A stretch of DNA of 64,000 nt from Lingula anatina (lineage: Eukaryota > Brachiopoda > Lingulata > Lingulida > Lingulidae). A program made the position numbers and the translations under genes. Shown here in pieces: positions 13,824 to 25,218 of this stretch. How positions within the stretch are numbered: position 1 is the stretch's first letter; each line of letters opens with the position of its first letter. Below the pieces are notes generated by a model, which had not been told where the DNA came from, made no database searches, and saw only the letters and a list, made by a program, of their open reading frames with translations. The stretch covers positions 566,962 to 630,961 of the forward strand of contig NW_019775924.1 in assembly GCF_001039355.2 (NCBI RefSeq). The letters run 5' to 3'.

Positions 13824-14280
13824 ACTGTTAAAAAAAAGATATACAAATTTATGTTTCCAAAACTTCTTATGCAAATATCTAAAAGGTTCATTAAACGTTA
13901 TTTGTCACCGACATTTAGACAAGGCACAATCACTTAATTCAATTAACAAAAGAACATCAAACCCTACAAATTCATGGATACTACAAAAGTTCAAAGAAAA
14001 CAGACTTCAAACAACACAGTGATCTGGTTAAACGAAACATTTACATAACGTTATGGCTAAACATGGTCAAGATACTACTACGATATACTTCAGTTAATAT
14101 CAATTATATTTTATGTTAACAATTATATTTACAATTTTGATAATTTCTGCACAACCAGTTTATGGGTGTTCATATAAAATATTAAAATTTTAAAACATCC
14201 TCATGATGTTTAAGAAAAAAAACGTCTTCTAAAGCACTTAATAATTGTCATTTTAAAACGTTTCAAAACATTGCCACCCT
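13680..14280. repeat. AACGTT / AACATTT-rich degenerate tandem tract
   Basis: Words such as AAAACGTT, AAACGTTAT, AAAACATTT and ACATGTTTT recur irregularly over about 200 bases and again near 14036-14055 and 14200-14275. The 111-codon open frame at 13687-14022 lies in this tract, has a Lys/Phe/Asn-rich composition driven by the repeat, and is not supported as a gene. Confidence 0.5.
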
Positions 14281-15579
14281 CCGACTGGTCCTATCATGGA
14301 CACACACCTAAACTCAGGACTTACCCTTAGTGTCAATGGCGAGGAATAAGGCATTGATGGAATTGCCAGAGCAAAATATCTGTAAATTAATGCTTAAACA
14401 GTTTAGTGCCGTTCATTTCGCCTTAGAGGCAAGCTAAGCGCATCTTCATTGACTTTCAGTGAATGCACAAGTTCCTTATACTCGGGTACTGGAAAATGTC
14501 GTATCTCAAATTGCAACAAGACCTACATGTTTCTCTGGGAAGGGTTTAATTGTGATACAATGATAACTGGCAATAGAAAACCTTTGTTAGATTAAGACTG
14601 AAGATGCAGAGAAAATCTGGCCAAATACTGCCACTTGGTTTCAGTATTGCAGTTCGATTTAAGTAGAAGAAGCAGAGATTAATGTGTAAATGTTACTGTT
14701 CTTATTCAACGGAGGTAGAGACTTTTACTCGTAACCCAAAATTGTAATCGTTACTCACCAAACACGTGTAACAATTTCTGTCATGTTATATGACACCAAC
14801 ATACAAAAGGCACAGATCTTGGAAATACGTAGAAGACGCGCAGGTGTATCTGCTTAGTTTTGGGACCACGTTTAGACTTACTGGTGCTTTGAATATTAAA
14901 GATGACACACACCAACGTAGTTTTCGCTAGCCGAACAATTTCAAAAGGACGCGATGCAGATACGTGTTGTTATATCTTACATGTCTCTATGCAACGTGAA
15001 AAATTCAGGTCAGCCCCCGGCCACTACGGCCATGTTCTCAGAATACCTGGACACCAGCAGTGGATGTTTTATAAGCTATTTTGGCACGGAAAAGCATCCA
15101 GGTATCTAGTAACATAAATGTACCTTGGTATTTACCAAGTCAGCCTGTCGTTTATTGTATAGCATTGATCCCTGATAACAGCGCACCAACTTCTTAGAAA
15201 CTAACAAAATGTTCAGGCTTGCAGAAACATTTTGACATTACTGTGTGATAGAGGAGCCGTGTTTTGTACTAGACAGAAAACTGAAAGACCGCATAAGGTT
15301 TTAAAAAGGTTTATTAATACATGTAGGTATCGGAGATAAATGTTATGTGCACTAAGCGAACTGATTAATTATCAAATATTTTCACTTATAAGTTATTACA
15401 GAATTGCGCTGATATATAAAATACTAAGGTTATACTTAATCTTATAACACACGTGTATACCAATTTGTATATCAATTTGTACATTTAAGTAAGTCATTAA
15501 AGGTATCCGGGATTATCCTTCCAAATCGAATTTGTGTCAAAAAAAAAACAATAATCATCTACTCATGAATCCTCGATTG

Positions 15580-15790
15580 ACCCGAACACGTGGATTTCAT
15601 GTTTCATCCCATTTTTAAATGAACATGTTAGTTCCAAATGGCTGCATAGTCAATTACACTGGGGTATCTTCCTGACATTTCGGAAGGATATTTCGACATC
15701 ACGAACCCTTGTTTGAGTTTTTAAAAATCTCACCTAACACCTGATTTGGGAGGGATTAGTGGCCTTGGGTCATCGTGTCATTTTCAATCG
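15580..15790. repeat. Dispersed repeat family D, copy 1
   Basis: Shares the succession GATT(T/C)(C/G)ATGTTT(C/T)ATCCCATTTTTAA, then TTAGTTC(C/T)AAATG, with copies at about 25003-25218 and 32855-33050 and a shorter one near 32490-32560. No coding capacity and no clear terminal repeats. Confidence 0.5.
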
Positions 15791-15978
15791 TGGATAGTAT
15801 ACCTCTAACAGTGCTTAAAATTAAAAGAAAGAAAATATTCATATTTATGATAATGTAAGTTGTTCGGAAATACGTGCTTTCCTTTAATATTAAGGTATCT
15901 GAATGAGTTAAAGCACGAACAAAACGCTACCTACACGTTCTCATGAGGTGCTTCAATTTCTGCATTCACAGTACACTT

Positions 15979-16199
15979 AGGGCGCATTCCCATAGATTTT
16001 AGATCGATCTTTCCCCGTGGGGAGTCTCACTAGATTACTGTCAGATAATCCGGCTTAAATGTCCGTCCCGCCTACTACAAGCTGTTAGGGGGTAATTAAC
16101 TACCGTGCGCGGTCGGCTGACTGCAATTTAACGTGAACTCCCAGGGAGTTAGGTCGATCTAGTAAGATCGATCTAAATCTCTGGAAATGCCCTCTTAAT
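15979..16199 (+). mobile_element. MITE family 1 copy (GATCGATC-type), best preserved
   Basis: About 220 bases bounded by terminal inverted repeats. The left end reads GGCGCATTCCCATAG then ATTTTAGATCGATCT. The right end reads AGATCGATCTAAATCTCTGG then AAATGCCC, which is the complement with a few changes. The flanks share CTT, a possible short target duplication. It has no open frame. Related copies lie at 9466-9668 (inverted) and 56391-56514 (truncated). Confidence 0.7.
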
Positions 16200-18046
16200 G
16201 TTTTGAGAGTTTGACGACTCTCAGACCTGTTCATTATCAGTTTTTTTCATATTTCTTTCTTTTTAAAATAGATTTAGTTGTAAAAGATGAAGCGATGAAA
16301 TGCAAACTAGGGGAAGGAAGTGCAGACGTGCACACCTATTCCGTTTATACGGTAACGGAGCTTCCGTTCTGCTTTCAGTTCTCATATAATTTTTACCATG
16401 AGGCAGTGTTCAAAATGCTTACAATAGCTCGCTCCATCCTTATTTGTTCGCGTGTTGAAGTAAAGAACAACTTAGTGAATAGGTGTTGGTAATCAGTGGG
16501 TGGGGTTAGTAGGTGGGGAGGGGGAGGGGGAGAGGGGGCACTGGGTTGGAGTTAAAAGGAACACCATTTGATGTTATAGTTCATTCATATGCCATATACA
16601 AATGTTTTGAATGAGATGTCAACTATTGTAGTTGGTCATAAAACATCAACTCTGATTTGTTTATTGCATTAAATTTTGTTGTTGACGGAATAGTCCTTAG
16701 AAATATATTAAAAAGTGTAAGATTTTTGAGAAAATAATATATTAAATTTAAATTATCTCTCTTTCGCCATATGGTGAACACTGATTATTGACATGACAGT
16801 TTGTTGTCTAGACAAAAGCATCATTTCTCTAAAATAATTTGGGGTCAGAATTGAGCACACCAGGTTGTGATATGCTGGCAGTGCTAGGTAACTGAGCCCC
16901 CCCCCCTCCCACCACCACCACCACTAATGTATTCATACAGGATAGGGTAAGTGTAACGTAAGTGGCTGGAAATGTAGGATGGGGCTTACCTGTGCAAATC
17001 AAGGGAGTCTGGGCCCTGCTTCACAGTGGACTCTCGTAGTATGTCACCGGTATGACTGGGTTTCACCTATGCCCACCTATATAATGCGCCATGCATATTT
17101 AAAAAGTAGTAATTGATTTTTAGTTTCTCAGAATTTTAATGATCTCAACACGTGAAACGCGAATCCCACGCTTCTACCCACACCTGAGGTTATAATGTTA
17201 TCGCACAATGAATGTGGTAAGTACTGGAACAAATATCTATTGTAACCGATTAGTTGGTAACTTTCCACACCCTGCAACGCTACACCTGACGTGAGTGACG
17301 TATGTTGATATAATACAGCTAAACTGCCGCTTTTACCGCAGTATTCTATGGTTGGACCTTCATCTCTTCCTCTGCTTTTAAATCGGGCTTGGCACAAACA
17401 ACTACATTCTTTGCATCGTAATCATCGCTACTTTAACTCTACACATTGTCAACTCCACAGTCTCCTGGCTTTGAAAGTAGAACTACATTCTGCGATCGTT
17501 TGAGGCTTTTTGACTCATCTTGGTTCGAATCGGCGATTCAGATATTGGCAACCGCTTCAAACGCCATAGAACTATCAAACAGGTTTGTAAAGGGAAATGG
17601 TCGTTAGAAATCGGGGAAAATGATGCTACATTGTCTTGTCTAACATTTGAAAGTTTTCTGGCAGAGATTTCAGGTGGAACAGTACATTAATGCAAAGTGG
17701 CATGTCTAAACGTATGCTGTTCGTAGAAAAACCAGAAAGGTGTTGACCCTGAAGTCAAAGCGAGTGTACGGGGGAAGGAATCGAGCTGATTAGAGAAAAA
17801 GCTTCTTGATAAGTCTAGGCTATAGTATTAACTTTGCCATTCGGCATTTGCATTCTCACTTTGAAGACGGTTGCACTGGAAACAACGAAAACGAAGGTGC
17901 TTTATTGATAGATGACAAACAGACGAGTTTCTGTGCCCTTCGGAGAAACGGGAATAAGATGAAAAATTCTTGGTTTTATCGAATAATTGTACGATTTAGC
18001 AATGAAATTGAAAACATCTAAATATATTTTTCTCCTTTCAGATATT

Positions 18047-20496
18047 ATGATTCTCAAATTCACCTGTTACGTTGGACTTGCGTGCGTCCTTTTGTCTGCA
18101 CTCCAAGGGACCTACTGCTTTTACTTCACAGATAGCAAAGAACATGATTATCCGCGCATAGGAAGACGGAACCAAATTGTTTCAACGAAAGCTCATTTTG
18201 ATTTCGAAAACAAAGGGCTGGTGAATTCTAATATACAGCTTCCCGGCAGCTCCGATGTTATATTTGCCAACAAAAACATAGAGGCACTGCTTCAAAGACT
18301 GAGCGTTCCAATGGGTAAGCTGAATGAATGACCCCCTCGGCATATATATATTTTTCGTAAAATAGATATTTGAAATTTGAATTTGGAAATTTGTATGGTT
18401 TTAATAATATTGGCACTATGATGTCAAATTTAATTCAAATCATAACAAATACAGACTTGACATTTAATATGGAATATTTTTTTCCAAATTATTTTCAAAG
18501 GTTTTTTCCTATTTTACTGACTGATAAATGAAAATACGGATTAAAATCATGTTTTAATAACTTTAATTTATCTATTTGATGTCATTTTGACATCAGCTCA
18601 TTAATTGAATTCCCCAGGGAAGCAAACAAAGATGCCTATTTTAAGTCATACGACAACCATTGAAAGCGATATTTTGGATCTCCATATTTTCCAAATTATC
18701 GTCTTTAAAAGAGTTATACGCCCCACAAAGGACCCTCATGTCAGTGTCTTGTCACAGCAACGGTCGCTCTTACATCTGACGTCGTCTGGATGCTACCAGA
18801 GCTTTCAAGCGACAAGGCATTCCTTATGAGTTATGAGTTTTTAGAGTTTTTAGAGTTTAATCTGGAAAAAAATTCCAGGCAACGGTCAAAACCTGTCCGA
18901 TTTGGTTCAGTTTTGTTGTACGACATGCAGGCCGTTGATTCGGCGAGTAATAACCTACCCACGTATTGTCTATCTGGTTCAAATATGGCGATTTTGATGA
19001 CCAATGGATCTGCTCAATCCCTTGGCTCTGTAAGTAATCTGCTATTAAAAGTGCTCTGTGTGAACGGGCAATCTCATCGTGCAACCTAAAATTGTTCCTA
19101 AGGTGCCCCCTATCTAATGATAGTCAAATGGTTCCCAGATTATTCCTTCATTTCATCTGGTTTAGGTTTTCATGAATGACTACCATTGGTGTTTTGGCAC
19201 CAATGTGGTATCCACTCCAAATACTGACGCTGCCAATGACCCTAGTCACTTCAGAAGTGGCACACGCCTTGTCGTAGGCCACTTCAGGTTGTCTGTAAAC
19301 TCTGTTTTGACCAGTTAAGCGAAACAGGTGAAATAGGACCTCAATAAAGAAAGCAACGCGGTTTCAGTGTTCTACCCAAAAACGGTCATGGTCTTCAATT
19401 CATTAGAGAAACTGAAGACGTTGTTTTGCTGTTTACAGTGGCTTCCTCAGAGGTCGTTTGGTATTTTAACATGCTAAAAACCAGTTTGGTATTCGCTCAG
19501 AGCCTTAAAAAATACGTTTTGGTCACAATTTGCCTCTCATTCTGAACGGACTGGGTGTGTTTGTTTAGTTGTAGCAGCATATCCTGCAGGACAGTGAGTC
19601 CTGTGCCCTGTTGGTAAGATGCCAATACATTGGGCGTGGTCTCCGTGTAGGTACATCAGTCTGGGCATTCCTCTATAAAACTGTCCGGGCCGTTCCGTTT
19701 GGCGCAATAATCTGTCTGGCAATGTCTGCCTTTTTCGCGCCATTCTGCCACAGATTAACAATTTTGTAAAACATTTTTTAACTCATTTTACGCACTGCAA
19801 AACCGACCACTTGTAGGCAAAATTTCAAATTCTTCTATGCAGTAGTTGCCGACATATGGATACTCTTTTGACAGAACCATGCTTCCCCAAAGCCAAGCTT
19901 TGACCAGGCCAAAGGAGCACTACCCCATTAAATTACTGCATATTACACAATGCAGCAGTGCAACAGACTTGGAAGTCACTTAATTGGTAGCGACACAACT
20001 GACTTCACACTTCTTCAGTCAGATGTCTTATATGAGATCTAAGTTTTATGAAAAAAGAACGCATTTTTACCTAGGGATACCTTTGAAACTGAAATATTCC
20101 ATATTAAATGTCAAGTCTATATATAGGGTTCTAGAAACATCTTTTATCACTCAGTTGGCTACGGGCAGAAAGATATTAATAATTCATGTTTTGTCTTCAA
20201 GTTCTTAAAAGTGCTCTACTTAAATTATAAAGTCTGTAAAGTTTGCTCAATTAGCAACATCGACATATATTTAAGCCACGTAACCTCAGTCTTGTAATAT
20301 GAACCAAATATTCGTTCATCCTTGCCATCTAAGACTAAAGTGAAGGAAAATATGGCATCCCTTCTGTCGAACTTCCATTGAGCCGTTCACTCAGTGAAGG
20401 TTTTTCATTTCAGTATCCTATAGTGACGCCAGCAGATTAAGCGATGCGTGGCTACGTCGGAGGAGAAGTCTGTTGTCATACCAGAAGTCACAGTAA
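18047..20496 (+). CDS. Candidate amidated neuropeptide precursor A (PRI-amide)
   Basis: Inferred role: secreted precursor of one amidated peptide acting on a cell-surface receptor. Two coding exons are proposed, 18047-18314 and 20414-20496 (116 aa). The first follows a good acceptor (pyrimidine tract, AG at 18040-18041) and ends ATG G|GTAAGC; the second follows TTTTTCATTTCAG. Residues 1-24 are a hydrophobic signal peptide. Directly after it comes FYFTDSKEHDYPRIG, then Arg-Arg (40-41), the standard signal for cleavage and C-terminal amidation. A polar tail follows, with LSVP (85-88), W102 and a tetrabasic run (104-107). Precursor B has the same plan, which supports exon 2. B has a short coding exon upstream with the same phase, so A may also start in an unseen exon. 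The YPRI-amide end recalls PRX-amide families (SCP, pyrokinin, ETH), but I cannot assign it. The intron carries a Tc1 relic. Confidence 0.6.
18857..19770 (-). pseudogene. Tc1-type transposase relic 1 (intron of precursor A)
   Basis: Frameshifted and stop-ridden Tc1/mariner-superfamily transposase on the opposite strand to its host gene. Reading leftwards, the N-terminal helix-turn-helix region is at about 19700-19760 (IVNLWQNGAKKADIARQ). A central block is near 19160-19235 (GSVSIWSGYHIGAKTPMVV, equivalent to the usual SVxVWGGIS..GRT). The C-terminal block is at 18960-19084 (ARSHRALLIADYLQSQGIE, then SPYLNQIDNTW for the canonical SPDLNPIEHxW). The block containing the second catalytic Asp is heavily decayed. 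Inactive. Confidence 0.8.
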
Positions 20497-21602
20497 CTTC
20501 AAAACCGCTCCGTTTTGTGCAGGGGCATGAACGTAGTGACGATGTAAAGCATCGACGTTGGGACAAAAACATTTTTCCATCTACGTTTAACATACGTGAG
20601 CATTTGGATTGTGACGGAGGTTTGCGTCGAGTTTTTAGTTATTTTCAAGATAACAAGTTGTTTATAAATAGAAAAATCAATTTAGGTTGCTGTTGCCAAA
20701 TGTGTTTACCTGAACTAAAGCAATAACAGATTAAGAAATTTGACCTTATCTTTATGCACGATAACTTCCTAGATAGACGGTAGTGCACGAAATGCTAAAC
20801 GGTTACACTGAAGACCTTTCACGCCGAGCGGTTTATTTTAGTGATATAGTTAGTATTGTTTGAGAGACTGATGACATAATAGTCTGGTTGTTACGAAAAA
20901 AGAGTCACGTAAACGGAACCACCACATTTGAGGTTTGTCAATGATTCAAATTAACTACATAAAGTGAACTTCTGACTGGAAGTAAAGTCCTTTCTAAAAG
21001 TAAACTGGTATAATCGTACCACTAACATTTAAATGTCTTTTTGAATTTAATTGTCACCATATGGCCCCAGTCAAAGACATATTTTAGACATTTCTATACC
21101 CATTCGTTCTGTATAAACCAAAGGGAATGTATCATGCATCATGACAAACAAAGCGCAGTACACATATATACAAGAAATATGTAGTACAGATTAATTTCCC
21201 TGGATATTTGAACAGAAAAATTTTGAACCTTCTGGCAATTGGGCGGACCGAAACTCCCTCCGTGTTCTATATACTTACCATTAGGATTGAAATTCATTAG
21301 TGTCAGTCTCTATTGGGAAAGTGACTGAAACAGTAGAAATTTTTAACTCAGAACAAAGGAATGATTTTTAATCTGTCTACGGTTTTGTATTTGGTATGTT
21401 TTGGCAATAAAGGGAAACGTGTTTTCATTTTTAGTAGAATTAATGTTTAGTTATATAGTCCATTACCAAACAAGTGTCTTCCCTAATGCAATGCGTAAAA
21501 TTACATAGAAGATCAAGTCATAAACCAATGCATTTTGCTTGTAGAAGGATTTTTACACAAACTTTTACTGCTTGTACGACCAATGAATAAGCTAAAACCA
21601 GA
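20497..21602. other. No gene seen
   Basis: Probable 3' UTR of precursor A, then AT-rich sequence. An AATAAA occurs near 21405, far for a poly(A) signal. The block CTTCTGGCAATTGGGCGG near 21230 recurs in the same orientation near 22506, on the far side of the second Tc1 relic. Confidence 0.5.
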
Positions 21603-21609
21603 TCACGAT

Positions 21610-22270
21610 TTAGTATTTTGCACAGTACCCTTTGGATTGGAGGACACACCTGATGTATCTGTGACTGGAGTCAAAATATTCTGTAACGTTTGTGCAAATA
21701 TAGTATGAAATAAATTTTGGGGGGAATTTGCAGTTGTACTTGTATATCCCACACATTGCCAATGGGGTTCTGATGCAGAGATTGCGCTGCCCATTGGGGG
21801 GGGGGGGTCTGTATCTGGATCGCATATAACCAGCCTACTGTTGCAATTTTCTCTTGGTGGAGTAGCATTATCACGCTGAATCATAAAAGCGTGGCCATAG
21901 CTTCATAAGACATGCTCGACAGAATTCATAAAGTTCCTTTCCAGTACTTGAATGCATTGTTCTGTTTTAAGGTCCCCGTTGACCACCACCAGCTCACGCT
22001 ATAATAGACATATATACACCCCATATTATGACTCATTTGAGGTGCGGGCTGTCAACCAGAGTCAGAAAAATTGGGAAGATGATTGTTACCAGCTGCTCTC
22101 CAAGCCCTTACGAGTCCATCACTTCTGACAACGCTTAACCTGCTGTCATCTGAGAACAGTATCATTGTCCAGTTGTTGGCTGGTGTCCATGCAAGATATC
22201 TGGTACACAATCTGACTCGTCGTAGACAGTTACTGTCGGTGATCACTGGTCTCCTAACAGCAACCCTGCC
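21610..22270 (-). pseudogene. Tc1-type transposase relic 2
   Basis: Second decayed Tc1-type transposase. On the minus strand, 22246-22100 reads ARYLAWTPANNW-like sequence (RYLAWTPANNW then TMILFSDDSRLSV), matching the catalytic FSDESRF block. 21884-21850 reads MIQRDNATP, matching the QDNAxPH block. About 21810-21720 reads WAAQSLHQNPIGNVWD, matching the SPDLNPIENxW block. The blocks lie in different frames with stops between them, so the element is dead. No intact terminal inverted repeats were identified. Confidence 0.7.
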
Positions 22271-23331
22271 AAAATAACATCAACTGACGGTTAACTTAGA
22301 AACAACATTTTGCCCCATTCTTGTTAAATATTGCAGTCAAGTTAATCAATAACTAGAAACCTTTTAGCAAGGAAAGTGTGTTAGTATTCTCTCTTCTCTG
22401 GGTGTGGCTTACTTCGGTTGGTCTTACCTGGGCAATCTTGCCCCCTGTGTCCGTTTGGTTATGATGTTGTCTAACCCTCTGAATGGTTTTCACGGAAACT
22501 AAACCTTCTGGCAATTGGGCGGGCCGAAATTCCCTTCTATGTCAACCGCATGGTCAAAAATGTATTCATATCACTTAAAAACAGAGTATTAAAATGTAAT
22601 TGGAGTTGAGATATTTCAATTGTCAAGGTAGTTTGGTCAATGATCTAATACTTATACCCAATTTACACGATGATCGATGGCCTACTTTTTAAGTTAAAGT
22701 AAAATTAAATTTATTGTTGCCTTGCTAGCTATGTACATAAATGCAGTAGGGATGACACTGTTTGGTAAGGGAGTATATAGATGACTTGAGTGTATTCTTA
22801 AACTGGTCCTGGCGGTTATATTCTTAAAATAGAAGTTCTCTCGCTGCATAGGCCACAATTGAGAACTTGCTTGCTGTGATACGCAGTAATTGGACTCAGT
22901 TTTGAACATGGTTTAAAAAAGCAAACATAAAGAAACCTTGTATATGAACGAAACCCAATGGAATGTAAGTCACGATTCCCTTCCACAGTAAGAATAATGT
23001 GGGCATGGGGAGAATAAAAATAAACCCCAGGAGTATATAGCCTATTTGTTCATTAGTTCATGTTTACACAGCACAGTCTGTGTGTTACACGATATACAGA
23101 GACAGGTATTGACTACTTAGCACACAAACATTTTAATCAGCGTCTCAAACAATTGAAGTCTATCAATTTCATTCTTCTGTTAGAAAGTTTACCGTTTCAA
23201 ACCCAACAGCATTCCCATCTTAGCATGTAAACATTAGCGTGCTTCACACAATGTGGTATTTATGCTACGTTAACAATAGTTCAAGCGGTTCCTTTTTTTT
23301 TGACACATTCCCTATAATTCTTCACATTTAC

Positions 23332-23334
<3 letters not shown>

Positions 23335-23392
<58 letters not shown>

Positions 23393-23417
23393 NNNNNNNN
23401 NNNNNNNNNNNNNNNNN

Positions 23418-23493
<76 letters not shown>

Positions 23494-23508
23494 ACACACA
23501 CACACACA
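23335..23508. repeat. (TC)n(CA)n microsatellite spanning a 25-N gap
   Basis: A pure TC run flanks the N block 23393-23417 on both sides and ends in about eight CA units. The true repeat length is unknown. The Leu-Ser and Arg-Glu open frames here are spurious. Confidence 0.95.
23393..23417. other. 25-N assembly gap
   Basis: Twenty-five Ns inside the TC microsatellite, a collapsed or unresolved repeat. It differs in kind from the three single-N junctions, which are flanked by duplicated complex sequence. Confidence 0.95.
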
Positions 23509-23932
23509 GTCAGTATCCTCCAGTGTTGTGGTCTCATGGCTAGGGCTTATTTTTAATTATTCACATTTAAATGTCGGGTATAAAGACATACCTATAACGC
23601 GTGCTCCATTCCCATTTAAAAAAGTAAGTCCTTCAAATGTAACGTTTTAGATACAGCCAACACCCTGTGTTGCTTCAACGCGACCATGCCGCAGTAATGC
23701 AATTCAGTGTGCTGTGTCTAGCCACGTACGACAATATACCAAGGAGAGTAAAATGACCATGGGCATGCACGTAAGTGATAGAAAAGCTACCGGAAGTACA
23801 TCTGTTGTCCTGTCTAGAAAATATTGTGGAATTCAATATGACATGATAAATTATACACGTCACACGCGGCAGGCAGGCGTTCCTTTTGGAGACCCAAATG
23901 AAAATGCGTTCTATACTCTACAGCAAAGCACG

Positions 23933-23998
23933 ATGAGGTCATTTGTTCTGTTCGTTATTTCTACTTTCGTCTCATTCTCTGCTTTTGCTTCGGACTAG
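23933..23998 (+). other. Signal-peptide-like 21-codon reading frame
   Basis: The frame reads MRSFVLFVISTFVSF then SAFASD and a TAG stop. It has the length and composition of a complete secretory signal peptide, with a hydrophobic core and Ala-Phe-Ala before the end. No splice donor is visible before the stop. It is either the start of a gene broken by a stop or frameshift, or chance. It lies 76 bases before the Cys-rich frame at 24075. Confidence 0.2.
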
Positions 23999-24074
23999 GA
24001 TTATCGCTGGTGCGCATAATGATGAACGAAACGCAATCAATTACTGCCGAACCCGTTGAGACTGTTACCGACAG

Positions 24075-24235
24075 GTGGCGTTTTAAATGCTTTTTATTGC
24101 GACAGCAATATTGCAGTAGGTGCGACTCGACTGTATGGCGAAATGGCTCTGTTTGAAGACAGGTGGAACTGTATTAGCTGTCCAGATAAACTGGGTTCTT
24201 ACGGAATCAATTGTAGTCAAATGTCTCATTCGTAG
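24075..24235 (+). CDS. Possible terminal exon of a small Cys-rich secreted protein
   Basis: After a plausible acceptor (TTACCGACAG) an open frame of 52 residues runs to TAG. It contains NAFYCDSN, then ATRLYGEMALFEDRWNCISC and GSYGINCS. The pattern is Cys, about 26 residues with Gly-Glu and an acidic Asp, then Cys-x-x-Cys, about 10 residues, Cys. It loosely resembles the second half of a single von Willebrand C-type domain. The frame needs one base from an upstream exon; the signal-peptide-like frame at 23933 cannot supply it without crossing a stop. Function unknown; the resemblance is weak. Confidence 0.3.
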
Positions 24236-24797
24236 CATTTAATATATTAAAGATAAGGCAAAAAGTCGGTCCTCTTCAAGTGGCCATTACAGGTACCGTA
24301 CCCAAACGTATATCAATCACTTACATCTTAAAGGGATAACAACTGTTCATTTTGGCCAAAAATGGATTTCCTGGGATCAACGACAATTTTCCCATACTTA
24401 AGTTAGTCCTTGTTTTTTTCCAAAATGTGTTTTTAAAAAATAATCTCTTAAGATATTATTACTGAAGGTAGCCATCAATGGGCGTCACGTGGTCCGATGA
24501 CAAGCACAGTCTGTGTCAGATTCTAGAATAATTTTTTTTATATCTCTGTGAGTTGTTTACAAAGTATTTCTTGTGCAATATGGATCTCATACGCAAAGTT
24601 GTTGTTATCCCTTTAATTTTCCTTTAGCTTTGAGTCACTTGGTTTATCTTTCATTCAATTAAGTAAATAAATAAATATCAAACTGGGGCGATAACCTTTA
24701 AATCCAACTTTTAAAAGCTTACTGAACATGTGCCACTTTTTAATTTATTAGGGTATCATTAGCAACTCAACATAGCCTACGTTAAAGGTACTATTTA

Positions 24798-24972
24798 CTG
24801 TGTAATGTGACAGAGAGTCCCCCCATGATAGAGAGTCCGCTTCCCATTCATTTATACAGGCAAGCTTCGCCCAAGATTTTGACCCACATAGGCCAGGCTA
24901 ACCCTAACCATTGTAACTAAATGGGGGGCGGACTTTCTGTTACACGGACCCTCAGTTTCGTTACAACGGTAT
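24798..24972 (+). mobile_element. MITE family 3 copy (GTAACG..GACAGAGAGTCC type)
   Basis: About 175 bases with imperfect inverted ends: TGTGTAATGTGACAGAGAGT on the left, and on the right the complement of GTTGTAACGAAACTGAGGGT. The interior includes CTTCCCATTCATTTATACAG and TTTTGACCCACATAGG. The reverse complement lies at 35059-35204 and a left fragment at 35463-35517. No coding capacity. Confidence 0.6.
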
Positions 24973-25002
24973 TTACTCGCCATAATATGGAAACTCCCTA
25001 AC

Positions 25003-25218
25003 GCACGGATCATTGCCCGACCTGTCTCTGCATTTGGATTCCATTTTTTTTTTTATGAATTTTTGAATTATTAAAACAATTTAATTACAAATGACTGGCC
25101 AGGCGTTTTGGAACGACATATGCATTCATGGCCTTCACTGATCATGGCCTAGATTTCATTTTATAACACAAGGAAATGGCGCGGTGTTTTGTATCGTGGC
25201 CCTGTGTCGTGTATACAT
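25003..25218. repeat. Dispersed repeat family D, copy 2
   Basis: Contains TGCATTTGGATTCCATTTTT, then AAATGACTGGCCAGGCG, then AAATGGCGCGGTGTTTTGTA and CGTGGCCCTGTGTCGTGTAT. The same order of blocks appears at 32855-33050. A non-coding interspersed repeat of unknown class. Confidence 0.5.

Larger units (their letters stand above)
13824..18041. other. Stretch without a recognised gene upstream of precursor A
   Basis: I find no supported exon. It holds the end of the AACGTT-rich tract, one dispersed-repeat copy (about 15580-15790), a MITE family 1 copy (15979-16199), and G-rich (16500-16540) and C-rich (16897-16920) tracts. A 5' non-coding or short first coding exon of precursor A is expected near its right end but could not be located. 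Confidence 0.5.
22271..23932. other. No gene seen; contains large TC microsatellite and assembly gap
   Basis: AT-rich sequence with no supportable exon. The only prominent feature is the TC repeat at 23335-23490 interrupted by 25 Ns. Confidence 0.55.

Noticed and set aside
13687-14022. 111-codon open frame
   Set aside because: Lies in the AACGTT/AACATTT repeat tract. The composition follows the repeat, the allelic copy is interrupted, and no similarity was seen.
23239-23556. Leu-Ser and Arg-Glu open frames
   Set aside because: Product of the TC microsatellite and the N block.
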